Counted from the stretch's first letter, positions 7,602-17,486 are shown. The stretch: 64,000 bases of DNA from Actinomyces sp. B33 (GCF_028437565.1 NZ_JAMRYR010000003.1:401610-465609); one strand, 5' to 3'. The notes: generated by a model from the sequence alone, not told the origin. Translations and numbers: made by a program.

Positions 7602-8159
7602 TTACCTCGCTTCGGGGGGATGTGAATCGCCCGCCAGTCTACACGCCGCGATCACCTCATCGGCGACCCGCTCCGGGGTCACGCCGTCCGTCCCCACTGA
7701 GTGATCCGCCACGGCAGTCGCGGCCCCGTGGACCTCGGCGATCATGCCCGCGAGCACCGCGCGCGGAGCCCCCAGGGCCGCCGAGCGCGGGGCGTTGAGC
7801 CCCATCCGGCGGGCCACGTCCGCGATGGACACGGACAGCTCGACGACCAGCGCCCCCGCCGACCTCGCCCTGCCCAGCGACTCGACGACCACCGGGTCGA
7901 GGACCTGCGACGCGCCGATCGACACCACCGCGCCCGAACGCGACAGGGCCTCGAGGGCCGCCCCGCGGCGCGCCTCGTCGAAGCCCTCCGCCCCATGGAT
8001 GATGAGCTCGGCCACCGGCGCGCCCATCCGCTCGGCCACCAGTGCGTCGGCCTCGACGAACCCGACCCCCAGGCGCTCGGCGACGAGGGCCCCGACAACG
8101 GTCTTGCCCGCCCCCGACGCCCCCACGAGGACGATCAACGGCGCCTCACTGCCCACCAC
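7602..8159 (-). CDS. Shikimate-kinase-like P-loop protein, probably not a normal shikimate kinase
   Basis: A 185-residue paralogue of shikimate kinase. It keeps the Walker A GASGAGKT and a DALVAERMG stretch matching the shikimate Asp region. The substrate motifs of the family are altered: FRxxE reads FDEAR, and the GGG loop reads SIGASQ. The true shikimate kinase is already fused to aroB directly upstream. The start is one of two consecutive GTGs (8159 or 8156) overlapping the aroKB stop at 8146, with AGGGGG before it. It ends 5 bases before efp. It could phosphorylate another small molecule or be a relic; the intact frame and tight packing argue for expression. Confidence 0.75.
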   Translation of the reverse strand: MVGSEAPLIVLVGASGAGKTVVGALVAERLGVGFVEADALVAERMGAPVAELIIHGAEGFDEARRGAALEALSRSGAVVSIGASQVLDPVVVESLGRARSAGALVVELSVSIADVARRMGLNAPRSAALGAPRAVLAGMIAEVHGAATAVADHSVGTDGVTPERVADEVIAACRLAGDSHPPEAR

Positions 8160-9738
8160 GAGCCCCCTGCTCGAGGACGGCGGACACCTCATCGGCGGCC
8201 ACGGGCTCGACGACGGGCCGTTGGAGCCCGTCGAGCAGGACGAAGCGCAGAACGCCACCGCGGACCTTCTTATCGGAGGCCATCGCGTCGAGCAGGCCCT
8301 CCGGATCCCCCTCGTACGACGTCGGCAGACCCACCCGGGAGAAGAGCCCGACGTGCCGATCGACCTCAGCCTGCGAGAGCATCCCGCGTGAGGCGGCCAG
8401 ACGGGCCGCGAAGACGCAGCCGACGGCGACCGCGTCGCCGTGCCGCCACGAGTAGTCCTCGCAGCGCTCGATCGCATGAGCGAGGGTGTGACCGTAGTTG
8501 AGGATCTCCCGCAGCCCCGCCTCGGTAAGATCGGCACCCACGACCCGCGCCTTGACGAGCGCCGACCGGTGGATCAGCTCGCGCAGCACCGAGGAGCCGG
8601 GATCGATGAGCTCCGAATCCCCGGCGCCCTCGACGAGATCGAGGATCCTCGGGTCGTCGATGAACCCGCACTTGACGACCTCGCCCAGTCCGGCCCGCAG
8701 ATCGGCCGCAGGAAGCGTCTCGAGCATCGTCAGATCGCACACGACCCGGCGGGGCGAGTGGAACGAGCCGACGAGGTTCTTCCCCGTCGCCGTGTTGATC
8801 CCCGTCTTGCCGCCGATCGCCGCATCGACCATCGCCAGCAGCGTCGTCGGGATGTTAACGAGGTCGACGCCGCGCAGCCACGTCGCCGCAACGAACCCCG
8901 CCATGTCCGTCGTCGCCCCGCCGCCCAGCGCCACGACCGCGTCGGCCCGGCCCAGGCGGAAGCGCCCGGCCTCGTCCCACAGGCGGGCGACCGCCTCCAG
9001 GGTCTTGCCCGCCTCGGCGTCCGGGTGGTCGGCGAGACTGACCGCCAGCCCCCTGTCCTCGAGGCCGCGCGCGAGTCGGCGCGCGGGCCCCTCCAGGGCT
9101 CGGGCGTGGACGACGAGGACGCGCGTCGCCTCGGGCCTGAGGACCTCGGTGACGAGGCCCGCCTGGTCCCCGCGCCCGATGAGGACGTCGTAGGGAGCGG
9201 CCCCGCCCACGCGCACCCGGCCCCACGCCGGGTCGACGGCCTCCAGGATCCGATCGGCGACGTCGCGCGCGGGCCCGGAATCGGAGCGCAGGCGCAGCGT
9301 CTCGACCTGCTCGTACAGCGGCGAGCGCTCGGCCCTCAGGCGGCGCAGGGCGCCGGCCGGGTCGTCGCGCAGCAGCGGTCGGTGCGACGCGCGGGAGGTC
9401 CGGCGCACCAGCTCGTCGTGCTCGACGTCGAGGTGGACGACGTCGTGGCCGGCGAGGAGCTCGCGCACCCGGGGGGTGACGACGGCGCCCCCGCCCAGGG
9501 AGACGACGGCCCGCATCCCCAGGGCGCGTTCGACGGCGCGGGCCTCGCGGGCGCGGAAGCCCTCCTCGCCCTCGGAGGCGAACACCTCGGCGACGCTCAT
9601 CCCGGCCTCGGCCTCGACGAGCGCATCGGTATCGACGTGGGGCGCCCCCAGGTCGGCGGCGACGAGGCGGCCGACCTTCGATTTGCCGGCGCCGGGCAGT
9701 CCGACGAGGACGACGGGCAGGCGGAGGCGGGCCGTCAT
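8146..9738 (-). CDS. aroKB: Bifunctional shikimate kinase / 3-dehydroquinate synthase
   Basis: A 530-residue fusion of two shikimate-pathway enzymes. Residues about 1-165 are shikimate kinase: Walker [28 protein letters not shown] and the lid RPLL. Residues about 175-530 are the NAD- and metal-dependent 3-dehydroquinate synthase: [39 protein letters not shown], the metal-ligand stretch GEVVKCGF, and [12 protein letters not shown] with HGDAVAVG. In many actinobacteria these are separate adjacent genes; here they form one frame without a break. It starts inside the aroC stop (ATGA, 9735-9738). Confidence 0.95.
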   Translation of the reverse strand: MTARLRLPVVLVGLPGAGKSKVGRLVAADLGAPHVDTDALVEAEAGMSVAEVFASEGEEGFRAREARAVERALGMRAVVSLGGGAVVTPRVRELLAGHDVVHLDVEHDELVRRTSRASHRPLLRDDPAGALRRLRAERSPLYEQVETLRLRSDSGPARDVADRILEAVDPAWGRVRVGGAAPYDVLIGRGDQAGLVTEVLRPEATRVLVVHARALEGPARRLARGLEDRGLAVSLADHPDAEAGKTLEAVARLWDEAGRFRLGRADAVVALGGGATTDMAGFVAATWLRGVDLVNIPTTLLAMVDAAIGGKTGINTATGKNLVGSFHSPRRVVCDLTMLETLPAADLRAGLGEVVKCGFIDDPRILDLVEGAGDSELIDPGSSVLRELIHRSALVKARVVGADLTEAGLREILNYGHTLAHAIERCEDYSWRHGDAVAVGCVFAARLAASRGMLSQAEVDRHVGLFSRVGLPTSYEGDPEGLLDAMASDKKVRGGVLRFVLLDGLQRPVVEPVAADEVSAVLEQGARGGQ

Positions 9739-10949
9739 GCCCGCTCCCCCACCCTCGCCAGGTAGGCCTCGAGGTTGCGGCGCATCTCGGCAACCGAGTT
9801 CCCGCCCGCGTGATCGGAGAGGGCGTCGGCCAGGACGAGGGCGGTCTGGGCCTCGGCGATGACGGCCCCCGGGACGACCTGGCAGGTGTCGGAGCGCTGA
9901 TGGAGGGCCGTCGCCTCCTCGCCGGTCGCCAGATCCACCGACCTCAGGGCCCGTGGAACCGTCGAGATCGGCTTGAACGCGGCCCGCACGACGATCGGCT
10001 GTCCGTTCGACGTGCCGCCCTCGATGCCGCCGGCCCGGTTCGACGCCCGGGTCAGGCGCCCGTCGGGTCCGCGAACGATCTCGTCATGGGCGCGCGAGCC
10101 GGGCAGCGCCGCCTGGGCGAAGCCCTCGCCGATCTCGACCCCCTTGACTGATTGGATCGACATCAGGGCCGCCGCCAGCCGCGCGTCGAGTCGCCGGTCC
10201 GCCTGGACGTGGGTCCCCAGGCCCACGGGCACGCCCCAGGCGACGACCTCGACGACTCCGCCGATGGTGTCGCCCGCGGCCTTGGCGGCATCGACGGCGG
10301 CGACGAAGCGGTTCTGCGCGGACGGGTCGAGGGTCCTCATCGGCGAGGCGTCGAGGGCCTCCTCGTCGGTGGGAACCGGGAGGGGGAGGCCCGGCTCGGC
10401 ATGCTCGCCGCCGACGGACACGACGTGGCTGACGAGCTCGACGCCGGCGACCTGACGCAGCAGCTCGGAGGCGATCGCCCCGAGGACGACCCGGGCAGCC
10501 GTCTCGCGGGCGCTGGCCCTCTCGAGGACCGGACGGGCCTCGTCGAGGTCGTAGGAGAGCATCCCCGGCAGGTCCGCGTGGCCGGGGCGCGGCCGGGTCA
10601 GCGGCCGGTTGCGGGCGATCTCCCTGCCGTCCCCGGTCCCCGCGTCGACGAGGAGATCGGCGGGGTCGACGGGGTCGGCGGACATGACGACGCGCCACTT
10701 GGGCCACTCCGAGTTCGCGATCTGGACGGCGATGGGAGCGCCGGTCGTCGTCCCGTGGCGCACCCCTCCGAGGATCGTCACCTCGTCGCGCTCGAAGGAC
10801 TGACGGGCCCCCCTGCCGTAGCCGAGGCGCCGTCGCGCGAGGGCCGAGCGCAGGACGCCGGTCGTCAGGTCGAGGCCCGCGGGCATCCCGTCGATCGTGG
10901 CGACGAGGGCGGGGCCGTGCGATTCTCCAGCGGTGAGCCATCTGAGCAT
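9735..10949 (-). CDS. aroC: Chorismate synthase
   Basis: A 404-residue FMN-dependent enzyme making chorismate from EPSP, last step of the shikimate pathway. Signatures are [18 protein letters not shown] at the N-terminus, [33 protein letters not shown] and the C-terminal [16 protein letters not shown]. It is followed in a four-base overlap by aroKB, completing a compact aromatic-acid block. GACACT (complement of 10956-10961) lies six bases before the ATG, a possible leaderless promoter, so the block may be transcribed from here independently of hisF. Confidence 0.97.
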   Translation of the reverse strand: MLRWLTAGESHGPALVATIDGMPAGLDLTTGVLRSALARRRLGYGRGARQSFERDEVTILGGVRHGTTTGAPIAVQIANSEWPKWRVVMSADPVDPADLLVDAGTGDGREIARNRPLTRPRPGHADLPGMLSYDLDEARPVLERASARETAARVVLGAIASELLRQVAGVELVSHVVSVGGEHAEPGLPLPVPTDEEALDASPMRTLDPSAQNRFVAAVDAAKAAGDTIGGVVEVVAWGVPVGLGTHVQADRRLDARLAAALMSIQSVKGVEIGEGFAQAALPGSRAHDEIVRGPDGRLTRASNRAGGIEGGTSNGQPIVVRAAFKPISTVPRALRSVDLATGEEATALHQRSDTCQVVPGAVIAEAQTALVLADALSDHAGGNSVAEMRRNLEAYLARVGERA

Positions 10950-10955
10950 GGGCCC

Positions 10956-10961
10956 AGTGTC
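10956..10961 (-). promoter_or_regulatory. Possible leaderless -10 box of aroC
   Basis: GACACT on the minus strand, then six bases, then the aroC ATG. It has the A2 and T6 of actinobacterial -10 boxes and the same spacing as the TAGGAT boxes of other genes here. Confidence 0.3.
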
Positions 10962-10991
10962 CCACAGGCCCGGAGGGGCCGGAGGAGCTGC

Positions 10992-11765
10992 TCAGATGCG
11001 AACGGGTAGGCCCGCGCTCTCCATTTCCGCCTTGACCTGGCCGATCGTCAGCGTCCCGAAGTGGAACACGGAGGCGGCCAGGACGGCATCGGCCCCCGTG
11101 CGGGCGGCCTCGACGAAGTGGGCGGCCGCGCCCGCCCCGCCCGAGGCGATCAGGGGGATCCTCACGCGCTCGCGGACGTCCGCGAGCATCTGCAGGTCGA
11201 AGCCCGAGCGCACCCCATCGGCGTCCATCGAGTTCAGGAGGATCTCCCCGGCGCCGAGTTCCTGGGCCCGAACCGCCCATTCGACGGCGTCGACGCCGGT
11301 CGACCGTCGTCCCCCGTGGGTCGTCACCTCGTAGCCCGAAGGGGTCTCGACGCCGTCGCGGACGCGTCGGGCGTCGACCGACAGGACGATCACCTGGTCG
11401 CCGAAGAGGTCGGCGACTCGCGAGATCAGCGATGGATCGGCAATGGCCGCCGTGTTGATCCCCACCTTGTCCGCGCCGTGTCCCAGGAGGCGCGCGACGT
11501 CGTCGACGCTGCGGACTCCTCCGCCGACCGTCAGGGGGACGAACACCTGCTCCGCGGTCGCGGCGACGACGTCGAGCATCGTCGCGCGGGCCTCGACGGA
11601 TGCCGAGACGTCGAGGAAGGTGATCTCGTCGGCGCCCTCGGCCCCGTACCGGGCGGCGAGCTCGACGGGGTCGCCCGCGTCGCGCAGGTTCTCGAAGTTG
11701 ACGCCCTTGACGACGCGACCGGCGTCGACGTCGAGGCAGGGGATGATGCGCAGTGCTACCGACAT
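10992..11765 (-). CDS. hisF: Imidazole glycerol phosphate synthase, cyclase subunit HisF
   Basis: A 257-residue TIM barrel that combines ammonia from HisH with PRFAR to make imidazole glycerol phosphate and AICAR in histidine synthesis. It shows [15 protein letters not shown] with the catalytic Asp12, [11 protein letters not shown], and a second-half motif LSVDARRV carrying the other catalytic Asp. [10 protein letters not shown] closes the phosphate site. Length matches the family. TAGGAT stands six bases before the ATG, and no Shine-Dalgarno sequence is present, so a leaderless transcript is likely. No other his gene is in the window. Confidence 0.97.
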   Translation of the reverse strand: MSVALRIIPCLDVDAGRVVKGVNFENLRDAGDPVELAARYGAEGADEITFLDVSASVEARATMLDVVAATAEQVFVPLTVGGGVRSVDDVARLLGHGADKVGINTAAIADPSLISRVADLFGDQVIVLSVDARRVRDGVETPSGYEVTTHGGRRSTGVDAVEWAVRAQELGAGEILLNSMDADGVRSGFDLQMLADVRERVRIPLIASGGAGAAAHFVEAARTGADAVLAASVFHFGTLTIGQVKAEMESAGLPVRI

Positions 11766-11771
11766 GGGGCG

Positions 11772-11777
11772 ATCCTA
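11772..11777 (-). promoter_or_regulatory. Leaderless -10 box of hisF
   Basis: TAGGAT on the minus strand, six bases, then ATG. Transcription would start at or next to the A of the start codon. Confidence 0.5.
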
Positions 11778-11808
11778 CGCGGACCGGGGCGCCGGATGCG
11801 GATCCGGG

Positions 11809-12807
11809 TCACGGCCCAGACGCCGCCCCCGCCCCCCCGGTCGACTGGGGCGCCGCCCCCTGCGACTGCGGGGAGTCGTCGTCCGCGGGCCCGCCGTGCG
11901 CCGGCTCGACGCCGAGGAGGTCGATGACGACGCACAGCGTGTCGTCCCCGTCGGCCATGTCCGGGGGGATGGTGATGGCCAGGCGCGACCCGATCCGCTG
12001 GTCGACGAGGGCCTGGCGCAGCCCCGGCATCGCCCGCTCCAAGACGATGAGCTCGGGGACTCCCGTCGTCCACGTCGACGAGCGCACCATACCGTCGGCC
12101 CATCCGACGACCGCGAACTGGGCGACGAGGGCGTCGTCCTCGCGCACCTGCCCGCCCCCGCCGGCGACGAGAGTCTGGATGGTGATCCCCCCGGGGGGCT
12201 CCTCCCCATGCCGGATGACCGGACCCTCGGGACTCATCGTCACCTGGAGGGCCCCGATCTGCTCGCCGATGACCTCGTCGCCGTAGGCGATGGTCGCGAG
12301 GACGTCGACGACGTCGACCTCCACCGCCGGGGCGTCCGGGCCGTCCCCGCCGCCGATCGGGCGGACGACGAGGAGCCGGGTGCCCTCCGGCTGCCCGATG
12401 ACCAGCCCCGCCAGGTCCTCGCCGAGGTCGGCCTCGCCCGCCGCGCCGACGACGAGCTGCGGCCTGCCCTGGGGCGAGAGGTTCTCCCCGGTGGCGCCGT
12501 CGAAGGCGGTGACGGCCAGGAGCACCGGGGAGTCCGGCGTGATCTGCCGCCCCGCCCCGGTGGCGATGACGCGGGATTTCAGGGCGGTGACGCGCGCGGG
12601 GGATTCGAGGGCGACGACCGGGGTCGCCCCGACCCGGCCCGACACGGCGACGACGTCGAAGACGGATGCGGCGGACTGGGGATCGACGCCCGGCGAGTCG
12701 CCGCGCCCGCGGTGGATCGCCCACATCGCCGCGGCGATGCCGACGGCCAGGAGGAGCGTCGCGGCGATGACGACGATCGCGGCGCGCGCCCGGCCCGGCC
12801 GGCTCAT
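11809..12807 (-). CDS. FKBP-type peptidyl-prolyl isomerase-like membrane-anchored protein
   Basis: A 332-residue protein with one N-terminal membrane segment (about residues 10-30, RAAIVVIAATLLLAVGIAAA) and no lipobox Cys, so it is anchored rather than lipidated. The exported part has two FKBP-like regions. The second (about residues 210-310) contains DALVAQFAVVGWADG, MPGLRQALVDQRIGSRLAITIPP and DTLCVVIDLLGV, the usual FKBP strand order. The first is more degenerate. It overlaps pafA by ATGA, an arrangement I recall from other actinobacterial pup loci. It should assist folding of exported proteins; a link to pupylation is not shown. Confidence 0.8.
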   Translation of the reverse strand: MSRPGRARAAIVVIAATLLLAVGIAAAMWAIHRGRGDSPGVDPQSAASVFDVVAVSGRVGATPVVALESPARVTALKSRVIATGAGRQITPDSPVLLAVTAFDGATGENLSPQGRPQLVVGAAGEADLGEDLAGLVIGQPEGTRLLVVRPIGGGDGPDAPAVEVDVVDVLATIAYGDEVIGEQIGALQVTMSPEGPVIRHGEEPPGGITIQTLVAGGGGQVREDDALVAQFAVVGWADGMVRSSTWTTGVPELIVLERAMPGLRQALVDQRIGSRLAITIPPDMADGDDTLCVVIDLLGVEPAHGGPADDDSPQSQGAAPQSTGGAGAASGP

Positions 12808-14192
12808 GCAGGGAGCTCCGTCGTCGACCGGCCGATCGCCGCGATGAGGGCGTCGACGCGGGGGTCCTCGCAGGCCAACGGGTCCTGGAGCGACAGGGGG
12901 ACGGCGGAGCGGTCGTCGAGACGGACGTGGACCCAGTCGGCCGTCAGGTCGACGCGCGCGTCCTCGGCGGCGGCGATGATCCGCCCCCGCAGGGCGGCCC
13001 TCGTCGTGGCCGGGGGCTCCCCCGTCGCCTGTGCGACGCGCTGGGGGCTCGTCAGCCTCTTGACGAGGCCGGCCCTCTCCATCCTCTCGAGGAGGCCGTC
13101 GCCGGTGATGTCGTGGTACGACAGGTCGAGCCGGGCGACCCGGGGGTCGGCCAGGCCCACGCCCTGGCGGGCCGCGTAGGACTCGAGGAGGCGGCGCTTG
13201 ATGGCGATGTCGAGCTCGGTCTCCACGCCCGTCCAGTCGCCGGACTCCAGGGCGTCCAGGCCCCGCTCCCACAGGTCGAGGACGTACGCGTGCAGGTCGT
13301 CGAGGCCGTCGGCGCCGACGGTCCGCACGACCCGGTCGCGCACCTCCCGCTGGACCGCGACGGGCGTCATGGTCCTGCCGTCGGCGAGGTCCAGGCGGGT
13401 GCCGGCGCTCAGATCGGCGTTGATCTCGCGGATCGCCCGCATCGGGTCGGCCAGCGCGAGGTCCTCGATCCTCAAGCCGTCCTCGAGGGCGGTCAGGAGC
13501 ATCTCGGTCATCCCGATCTTCAGGGCGGTCGTCGCCTCGCAGACGTTCGTGTCGCCGACGATGACGTGCATCCTGCGGTACGATCCGGAGTCGGCGAGGG
13601 GCTCGTCGCGGGTGTTGATGATCGGGCGGGACCGGGTCGTTGCCGAGGAGACCGCGTCCCACATCTGGTCGCCGCGCTGGGAGAAGCACAGGGACGCGCC
13701 TGCCGGCCCGTGCTTGATCCACCCGTTGCCGACGAGGATCTGACGGGTGATGAAGAAGGCCACGAGGGCGTCGGCCACCTGCCGGAAATCCCTGCGTCGA
13801 TGGAGCAGGTAGTTCTCGTGGCAGCCGTAGGAGTGCCCGTGGGAGTCGAGGTTGTTGCGGAAGAGGTGGAGGCGCTCGTCCCTCCCCTCGGCCTCGAGGG
13901 TCTCGTCGGCCCGCGCGGCCAGGTCGGCGAGCATCAGGGAGCCCGCGCGGTCCTGGGCGAGGAGGTCGTCGAGACGATCGCATTCGGCGGTCGCGTACTC
14001 GGGGTGCGACCCGACGTCGAGGTAGAGGCGGCCGCCGTTGCGCAGGAAGAGGTTCGACGACCTGCCCCGGCTCAGGAGGGGGTCGAAGAGCCTGCGGGCC
14101 GCCTGGTCGGCGTCCATCGTCGAGGCGGCACCCGTCGTCGGGGCGGCCGTCAGCCCGTACTCCGTCTCGATCCCGACGACTCGGCGCCTCAC
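12804..14192 (-). CDS. pafA: Pup-protein ligase PafA
   Basis: A 462-residue ligase of the glutamine-synthetase-like superfamily that uses ATP to join the C-terminal Glu of Pup to lysines of target proteins. It opens with VVGIETEYGL, the conserved Glu-rich strand. LYLDVGSHPEYATAEC, NNLDSHGHSYGCHENYL and RPIINTRDEPLAD also match the family. It lacks the extra loop seen near the start of Dop, which separates ligase from deamidase. The start is a GTG one base after the pup stop codon. It is last of mpa-dop-pup-pafA; no prcB or prcA lies between pup and pafA as it does in mycobacteria. Confidence 0.95.
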   Translation of the reverse strand: MRRRVVGIETEYGLTAAPTTGAASTMDADQAARRLFDPLLSRGRSSNLFLRNGGRLYLDVGSHPEYATAECDRLDDLLAQDRAGSLMLADLAARADETLEAEGRDERLHLFRNNLDSHGHSYGCHENYLLHRRRDFRQVADALVAFFITRQILVGNGWIKHGPAGASLCFSQRGDQMWDAVSSATTRSRPIINTRDEPLADSGSYRRMHVIVGDTNVCEATTALKIGMTEMLLTALEDGLRIEDLALADPMRAIREINADLSAGTRLDLADGRTMTPVAVQREVRDRVVRTVGADGLDDLHAYVLDLWERGLDALESGDWTGVETELDIAIKRRLLESYAARQGVGLADPRVARLDLSYHDITGDGLLERMERAGLVKRLTSPQRVAQATGEPPATTRAALRGRIIAAAEDARVDLTADWVHVRLDDRSAVPLSLQDPLACEDPRVDALIAAIGRSTTELPA

Positions 14193-14193
14193 G

Positions 14194-14373
14194 TCACTGG
14201 CCGCCCTTCTGGACGAAGCCCTGAACGAAGGCCTGGGCGTTCGTCTCCAGGACGGAGTCGATTTCGTCGAGGAGGGAGTCGATGGACTGGCTGCGGGCCT
14301 GGACGAGGCCGGCGGCGTCGTCCTCGTGGTCGTCGGCCGGTCCCGAGCCGGCGAAGATCTGGGTGTTCGGCAT
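14194..14373 (-). CDS. pup: Prokaryotic ubiquitin-like protein Pup
   Basis: A 59-residue, acidic, Lys-poor protein ending FVQKGGQ. The C-terminal Gly-Gly-Gln is the Pup signature; the Gln must be deamidated to Glu by Dop before PafA can attach it to substrates. The central region SQSIDSLLDEIDSVLE is the amphipathic helix that binds the coiled coils of the Mpa ATPase. The start ATG has AAGGAGC 8-14 bases upstream. Mycobacterial Pup is 64 residues, so the size fits. Its only lysine is Lys56. It sits between dop and pafA, 1 base from the pafA start. Confidence 0.96.
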   Translation of the reverse strand: MPNTQIFAGSGPADDHEDDAAGLVQARSQSIDSLLDEIDSVLETNAQAFVQGFVQKGGQ

Positions 14374-14406
14374 GCGTGTGCTCCTTCGGTGGGCTTTCTC
14401 GCCCGG

Positions 14407-15930
14407 TCAGAGGGCGCCCGCGTCGCGGGCGTCGGGCAGGGGGCGTCGGATGAGGTCGCCGTCCCCGGGGTCGATGACGAGGCTGGTCCACGAGGCGCGG
14501 ACCAGCTGCGGGTCCTCGGCGACGGCGCGGCCGCGGACGGCGGCGCGCGTATTCGTCGGGGGTTCGTCGGCGGCGCGCTCGACCTGCTCGGGGGTGAACA
14601 GGCGCCGGACGAGTCCGGCGGCGTCGAGGCGCGCGACGAGGCCGTGGTCGGGGCGCAGGTCCGCCCACTGCAAGTCGATGGCCGCCAGGCGCGGATCCGA
14701 CCAGCCGAGCCCGGCGCGCTCCTTCTGACGGGTCAGGAGCTGGTACTTCCCGACCCATTCGACGTCGGCGGCCACGGAGAACAGATCGGAGCGCATCCGG
14801 TCGAGGACCGACTGCCACAGGTCGAGAACCCGCCGGTCCTGGGGGTCCGGTTCGATCCCGGCGCGGTCGAACGCGGCCAGGACGAGGTCGAGGTAGACCT
14901 GTTGGAGCTCGGCCGCGGTGTACGAGCGCCCTCCCGCGGTGGCGGCCCGGTAGTCGAGGTCGGGATGGCGGGAGTAGTTCCACGTCTCCTGAACCGGGTC
15001 GTCGAGGGCCAGGGCGTCCCATTCGAGGCCGATGCCCTGCTCGATCGCCCACAGGACGAGCGAGGTCGTCCCCAGGCGCAGGAGGGTCGAGATGTCGAAC
15101 ATGTTGCCGTCCCCGCCGATGACGTGGAGGCGCCGGAATCTCGACGGGTCGGCGTGGGGTTCGTCGCGGGTGTTGATGATCGGCCGGTTGAAGGTCGTCT
15201 CCAGACCGACCTCGTTCTCGACGAAGTCGGCGCGCTGGGACATCTGGAAGCCGGCGGCCTGCGACTTCTGCCCGATGCCGACCCGGCCGGATCCGCAGAT
15301 CACGGGGCGCGACACCATGAAGGGGGTCAGCCCGCGCACGATGTCGTCGAAGTCGACGTCGCGGCGGATCTGGTAGTTCTCGTGGGTGCCGTAGGCGGCG
15401 CCCTTGCCGTCCGTGTTGTTCTTGACGAGGACGACCTCTCCCTCACCGGAGCGGCGGACGAGGTCCATGATGCGCGCGGCGACGACCTCCCCCGCCCGGT
15501 CCCACAGGACCGCGTCCTCGGGGCCGAGCGTTTCGGGGGCGGAGTACTCCGGGTGGGCGTGGTCGACGTACAGCCGCGCCCCGTTCGTCAGAACGGCCGC
15601 CGAGGCCGCCGGCAGGGCGAGCTCCTCGGGGGTCGGCCTGGCGACCCGTTCGACGCCGCCGGAGGGGGCCAGGTGGTAGGGGTCGTCGGTGAGCAGCGAC
15701 GGGTCGGCGGCCGCCCGCGACATCCTCATGCCGCGCAGGTCGTTGAGGGGGTCCTCCGCCGTGTAGTCCCAGCGCACCGGAGGCGCCGAGGCGGCAGGGC
15801 CCGAGCCGCGGGAGGTGCGCGCGTAGGCCCTGACCGCCTGGGTCGACAGGGCGACGGGGTTCGCCCACGGGTCGCCGGGCCGGTAGACGCCGTACTCGGT
15901 CTCGGTCGAGATGATCCTCTGCCCGCTCAT
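14407..15930 (-). CDS. dop: Deamidase/depupylase of Pup
   Basis: A 507-residue PafA homologue that deamidates the Pup C-terminal Gln and also removes Pup from tagged proteins. It begins IISTETEYGVYRPGDPWANP. Next comes the Dop-specific loop (about residues 38-85, RTSRGSGPAASAPPVRWDY and onward), absent from PafA. YVDHAHPEYSAPE, NNTDGKGAAYGTHENYQ and RPIINTRDEPHADPSRFRRL follow the family. The ATG overlaps the mpa stop (15927-15930). With pup starting 33 bases after the dop stop, the four genes read as one operon. Confidence 0.95.
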   Translation of the reverse strand: MSGQRIISTETEYGVYRPGDPWANPVALSTQAVRAYARTSRGSGPAASAPPVRWDYTAEDPLNDLRGMRMSRAAADPSLLTDDPYHLAPSGGVERVARPTPEELALPAASAAVLTNGARLYVDHAHPEYSAPETLGPEDAVLWDRAGEVVAARIMDLVRRSGEGEVVLVKNNTDGKGAAYGTHENYQIRRDVDFDDIVRGLTPFMVSRPVICGSGRVGIGQKSQAAGFQMSQRADFVENEVGLETTFNRPIINTRDEPHADPSRFRRLHVIGGDGNMFDISTLLRLGTTSLVLWAIEQGIGLEWDALALDDPVQETWNYSRHPDLDYRAATAGGRSYTAAELQQVYLDLVLAAFDRAGIEPDPQDRRVLDLWQSVLDRMRSDLFSVAADVEWVGKYQLLTRQKERAGLGWSDPRLAAIDLQWADLRPDHGLVARLDAAGLVRRLFTPEQVERAADEPPTNTRAAVRGRAVAEDPQLVRASWTSLVIDPGDGDLIRRPLPDARDAGAL

Positions 15931-17486
15931 CGGCCTACCCCCTCGACCGGGCGGATGGCGACGACGTCCTCGCGCAGGCCGATGGTACGCGCCCAGTCGT
16001 CCGGCGAGGAAGTCGCGGCCAGTTCGATGGACTCGCGCGTCTCCTCGTCGACGCCGCGCATGAGGTGCTCGAGGGACAGGCCCGGGGCGCCTCCCTCGAG
16101 GGCCTCCTTGATCGCGTGCTTCTTCGCCCGTTCGACGATGCCCGCGATGAGCGCGCCGGAGACGATGTCGGCCAGGTGGATCGGCCGGACGGTCCCCGAG
16201 GCGAGCGTCGCCTCGAAAAGGGTCGTCGACTCGTCGACGGCGTAGAGGCGGTCGACCGCTGCCGTGATCATCGCGGCGGTGGCCCGATCGGCGCCCCCGG
16301 CCGCGGCCGCCTCGTCCGCGCGGATCGGCAGGTCCCCGGTCAGGTACTTGGAGAAGATGTCGACGGCCCCGTCGCGGTCGGGCCGCTCGACGCGGATCCT
16401 CACGTCGAGGCGCCCGGGCCGCAGGACCGCCGGGTCGATCATGTCGGCGCGGTTGGAGGCGCCGATGATGACGACGTTGTCGAGGGCCTCGACCCCGTCC
16501 ATCTCGGCGAGGAGCTGGGGGACGATCATCGTCTCGACGTCGCTGGACACGCCGGTCCCGCGCGTGCGGAACAGGGCCTCCATCTCGTCGAAGAAGATGA
16601 CGACGGGGACGTCCCCGGCGGCCAGCGATCTGGCGCGCGAGAAGATCGCGCGGATCTGCCGCTCGGTCTCCCCGACGAACTTGTTGAGCAGCTCGGGGCC
16701 CTTGATCGACAGGAAGTAGGTCCGGGCCTGGGATCCCTGTCGGGTCAGGGAGTTCGCGACGGCCTTGGCGATGAGGGTCTTCCCCGATCCGGGGGGGCCG
16801 TACAGGAGGATCCCCTTGGGGGGCCGCAGCCCGTAGGCGCGGTAGAGGTCGGGGTGGCGCAGGGGCAGTTCGATGGCGTCGCGGACCTGCTGGATCTGCG
16901 CGTCGAGGCCGCCGATGTCGGCGTAGGTGGTCTCGGGGGTCTCGGGAGTCAGGAGCTGCTCGACGTCGGAGCGGACGATCCGCTCGAAGGCGATGCCCGA
17001 GCGCAGGTCGACCATGAGGGAGTCCCCGGGGCGCAGGTTCCCGTGGCGCAGGGGCCCGGCGAGGTGGAGCAGGTGCTCCTGCCCGGCGTCGCCGGCGACG
17101 AGGACCCGATCGGGGCCGACGAGCTCGAGGACGGAGGCCATCGAGCCGGTGCGGGTGAAGGAGTCGGGGGCGACGGCGATCATCTTGTCGTCGACGCGGA
17201 CCCACTGGCCGTAGGACAGGGCGGCGAGGTCGAGGGCGGGGGCCACGGCCAGCCTCATGCGCCGCCCGTTGACGACGGCGTCGATCTGACGCGAGGACTG
17301 GTCGGCGCCGAGGAACATCGCGAGGGTCTGCGGGGGCCGGTTGACCTCGTGGAGCTGGGCCTGGAGGCGGACCAGCTCGCCGCGGACCTGGGTCAGCGCC
17401 CCGGACAGCCGTCCGTTCTTCTCCTCCAGGGAGACGACGAGGCGCTGGAGCTCGTCGATCCGGTCGGCGCGGGCGTCACTGCTCAT
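15927..17486 (-). CDS. mpa: Pup-recognising AAA+ ATPase (Mpa/ARC)
   Basis: A 519-residue hexameric unfoldase. An N-terminal coiled coil (about residues 5-50) binds Pup. Two OB-type subdomains follow (about 55-170), then the AAA+ domain with Walker A GPPGSGKT (230-237), Walker B VVIFFDEMEAL and the arginine-finger region RPGRLDVRIRV. Mycobacterial Mpa ends in a Gln-Tyr-Leu tail that docks to the 20S proteasome. This protein ends EGVGR and has no such tail. Together with the missing prcBA genes this suggests it acts without a proteasome, as described for corynebacterial ARC. The ATG lies inside the end of trmI (11-base overlap). Confidence 0.93.
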   Translation of the reverse strand: MSSDARADRIDELQRLVVSLEEKNGRLSGALTQVRGELVRLQAQLHEVNRPPQTLAMFLGADQSSRQIDAVVNGRRMRLAVAPALDLAALSYGQWVRVDDKMIAVAPDSFTRTGSMASVLELVGPDRVLVAGDAGQEHLLHLAGPLRHGNLRPGDSLMVDLRSGIAFERIVRSDVEQLLTPETPETTYADIGGLDAQIQQVRDAIELPLRHPDLYRAYGLRPPKGILLYGPPGSGKTLIAKAVANSLTRQGSQARTYFLSIKGPELLNKFVGETERQIRAIFSRARSLAAGDVPVVIFFDEMEALFRTRGTGVSSDVETMIVPQLLAEMDGVEALDNVVIIGASNRADMIDPAVLRPGRLDVRIRVERPDRDGAVDIFSKYLTGDLPIRADEAAAAGGADRATAAMITAAVDRLYAVDESTTLFEATLASGTVRPIHLADIVSGALIAGIVERAKKHAIKEALEGGAPGLSLEHLMRGVDEETRESIELAATSSPDDWARTIGLREDVVAIRPVEGVGR

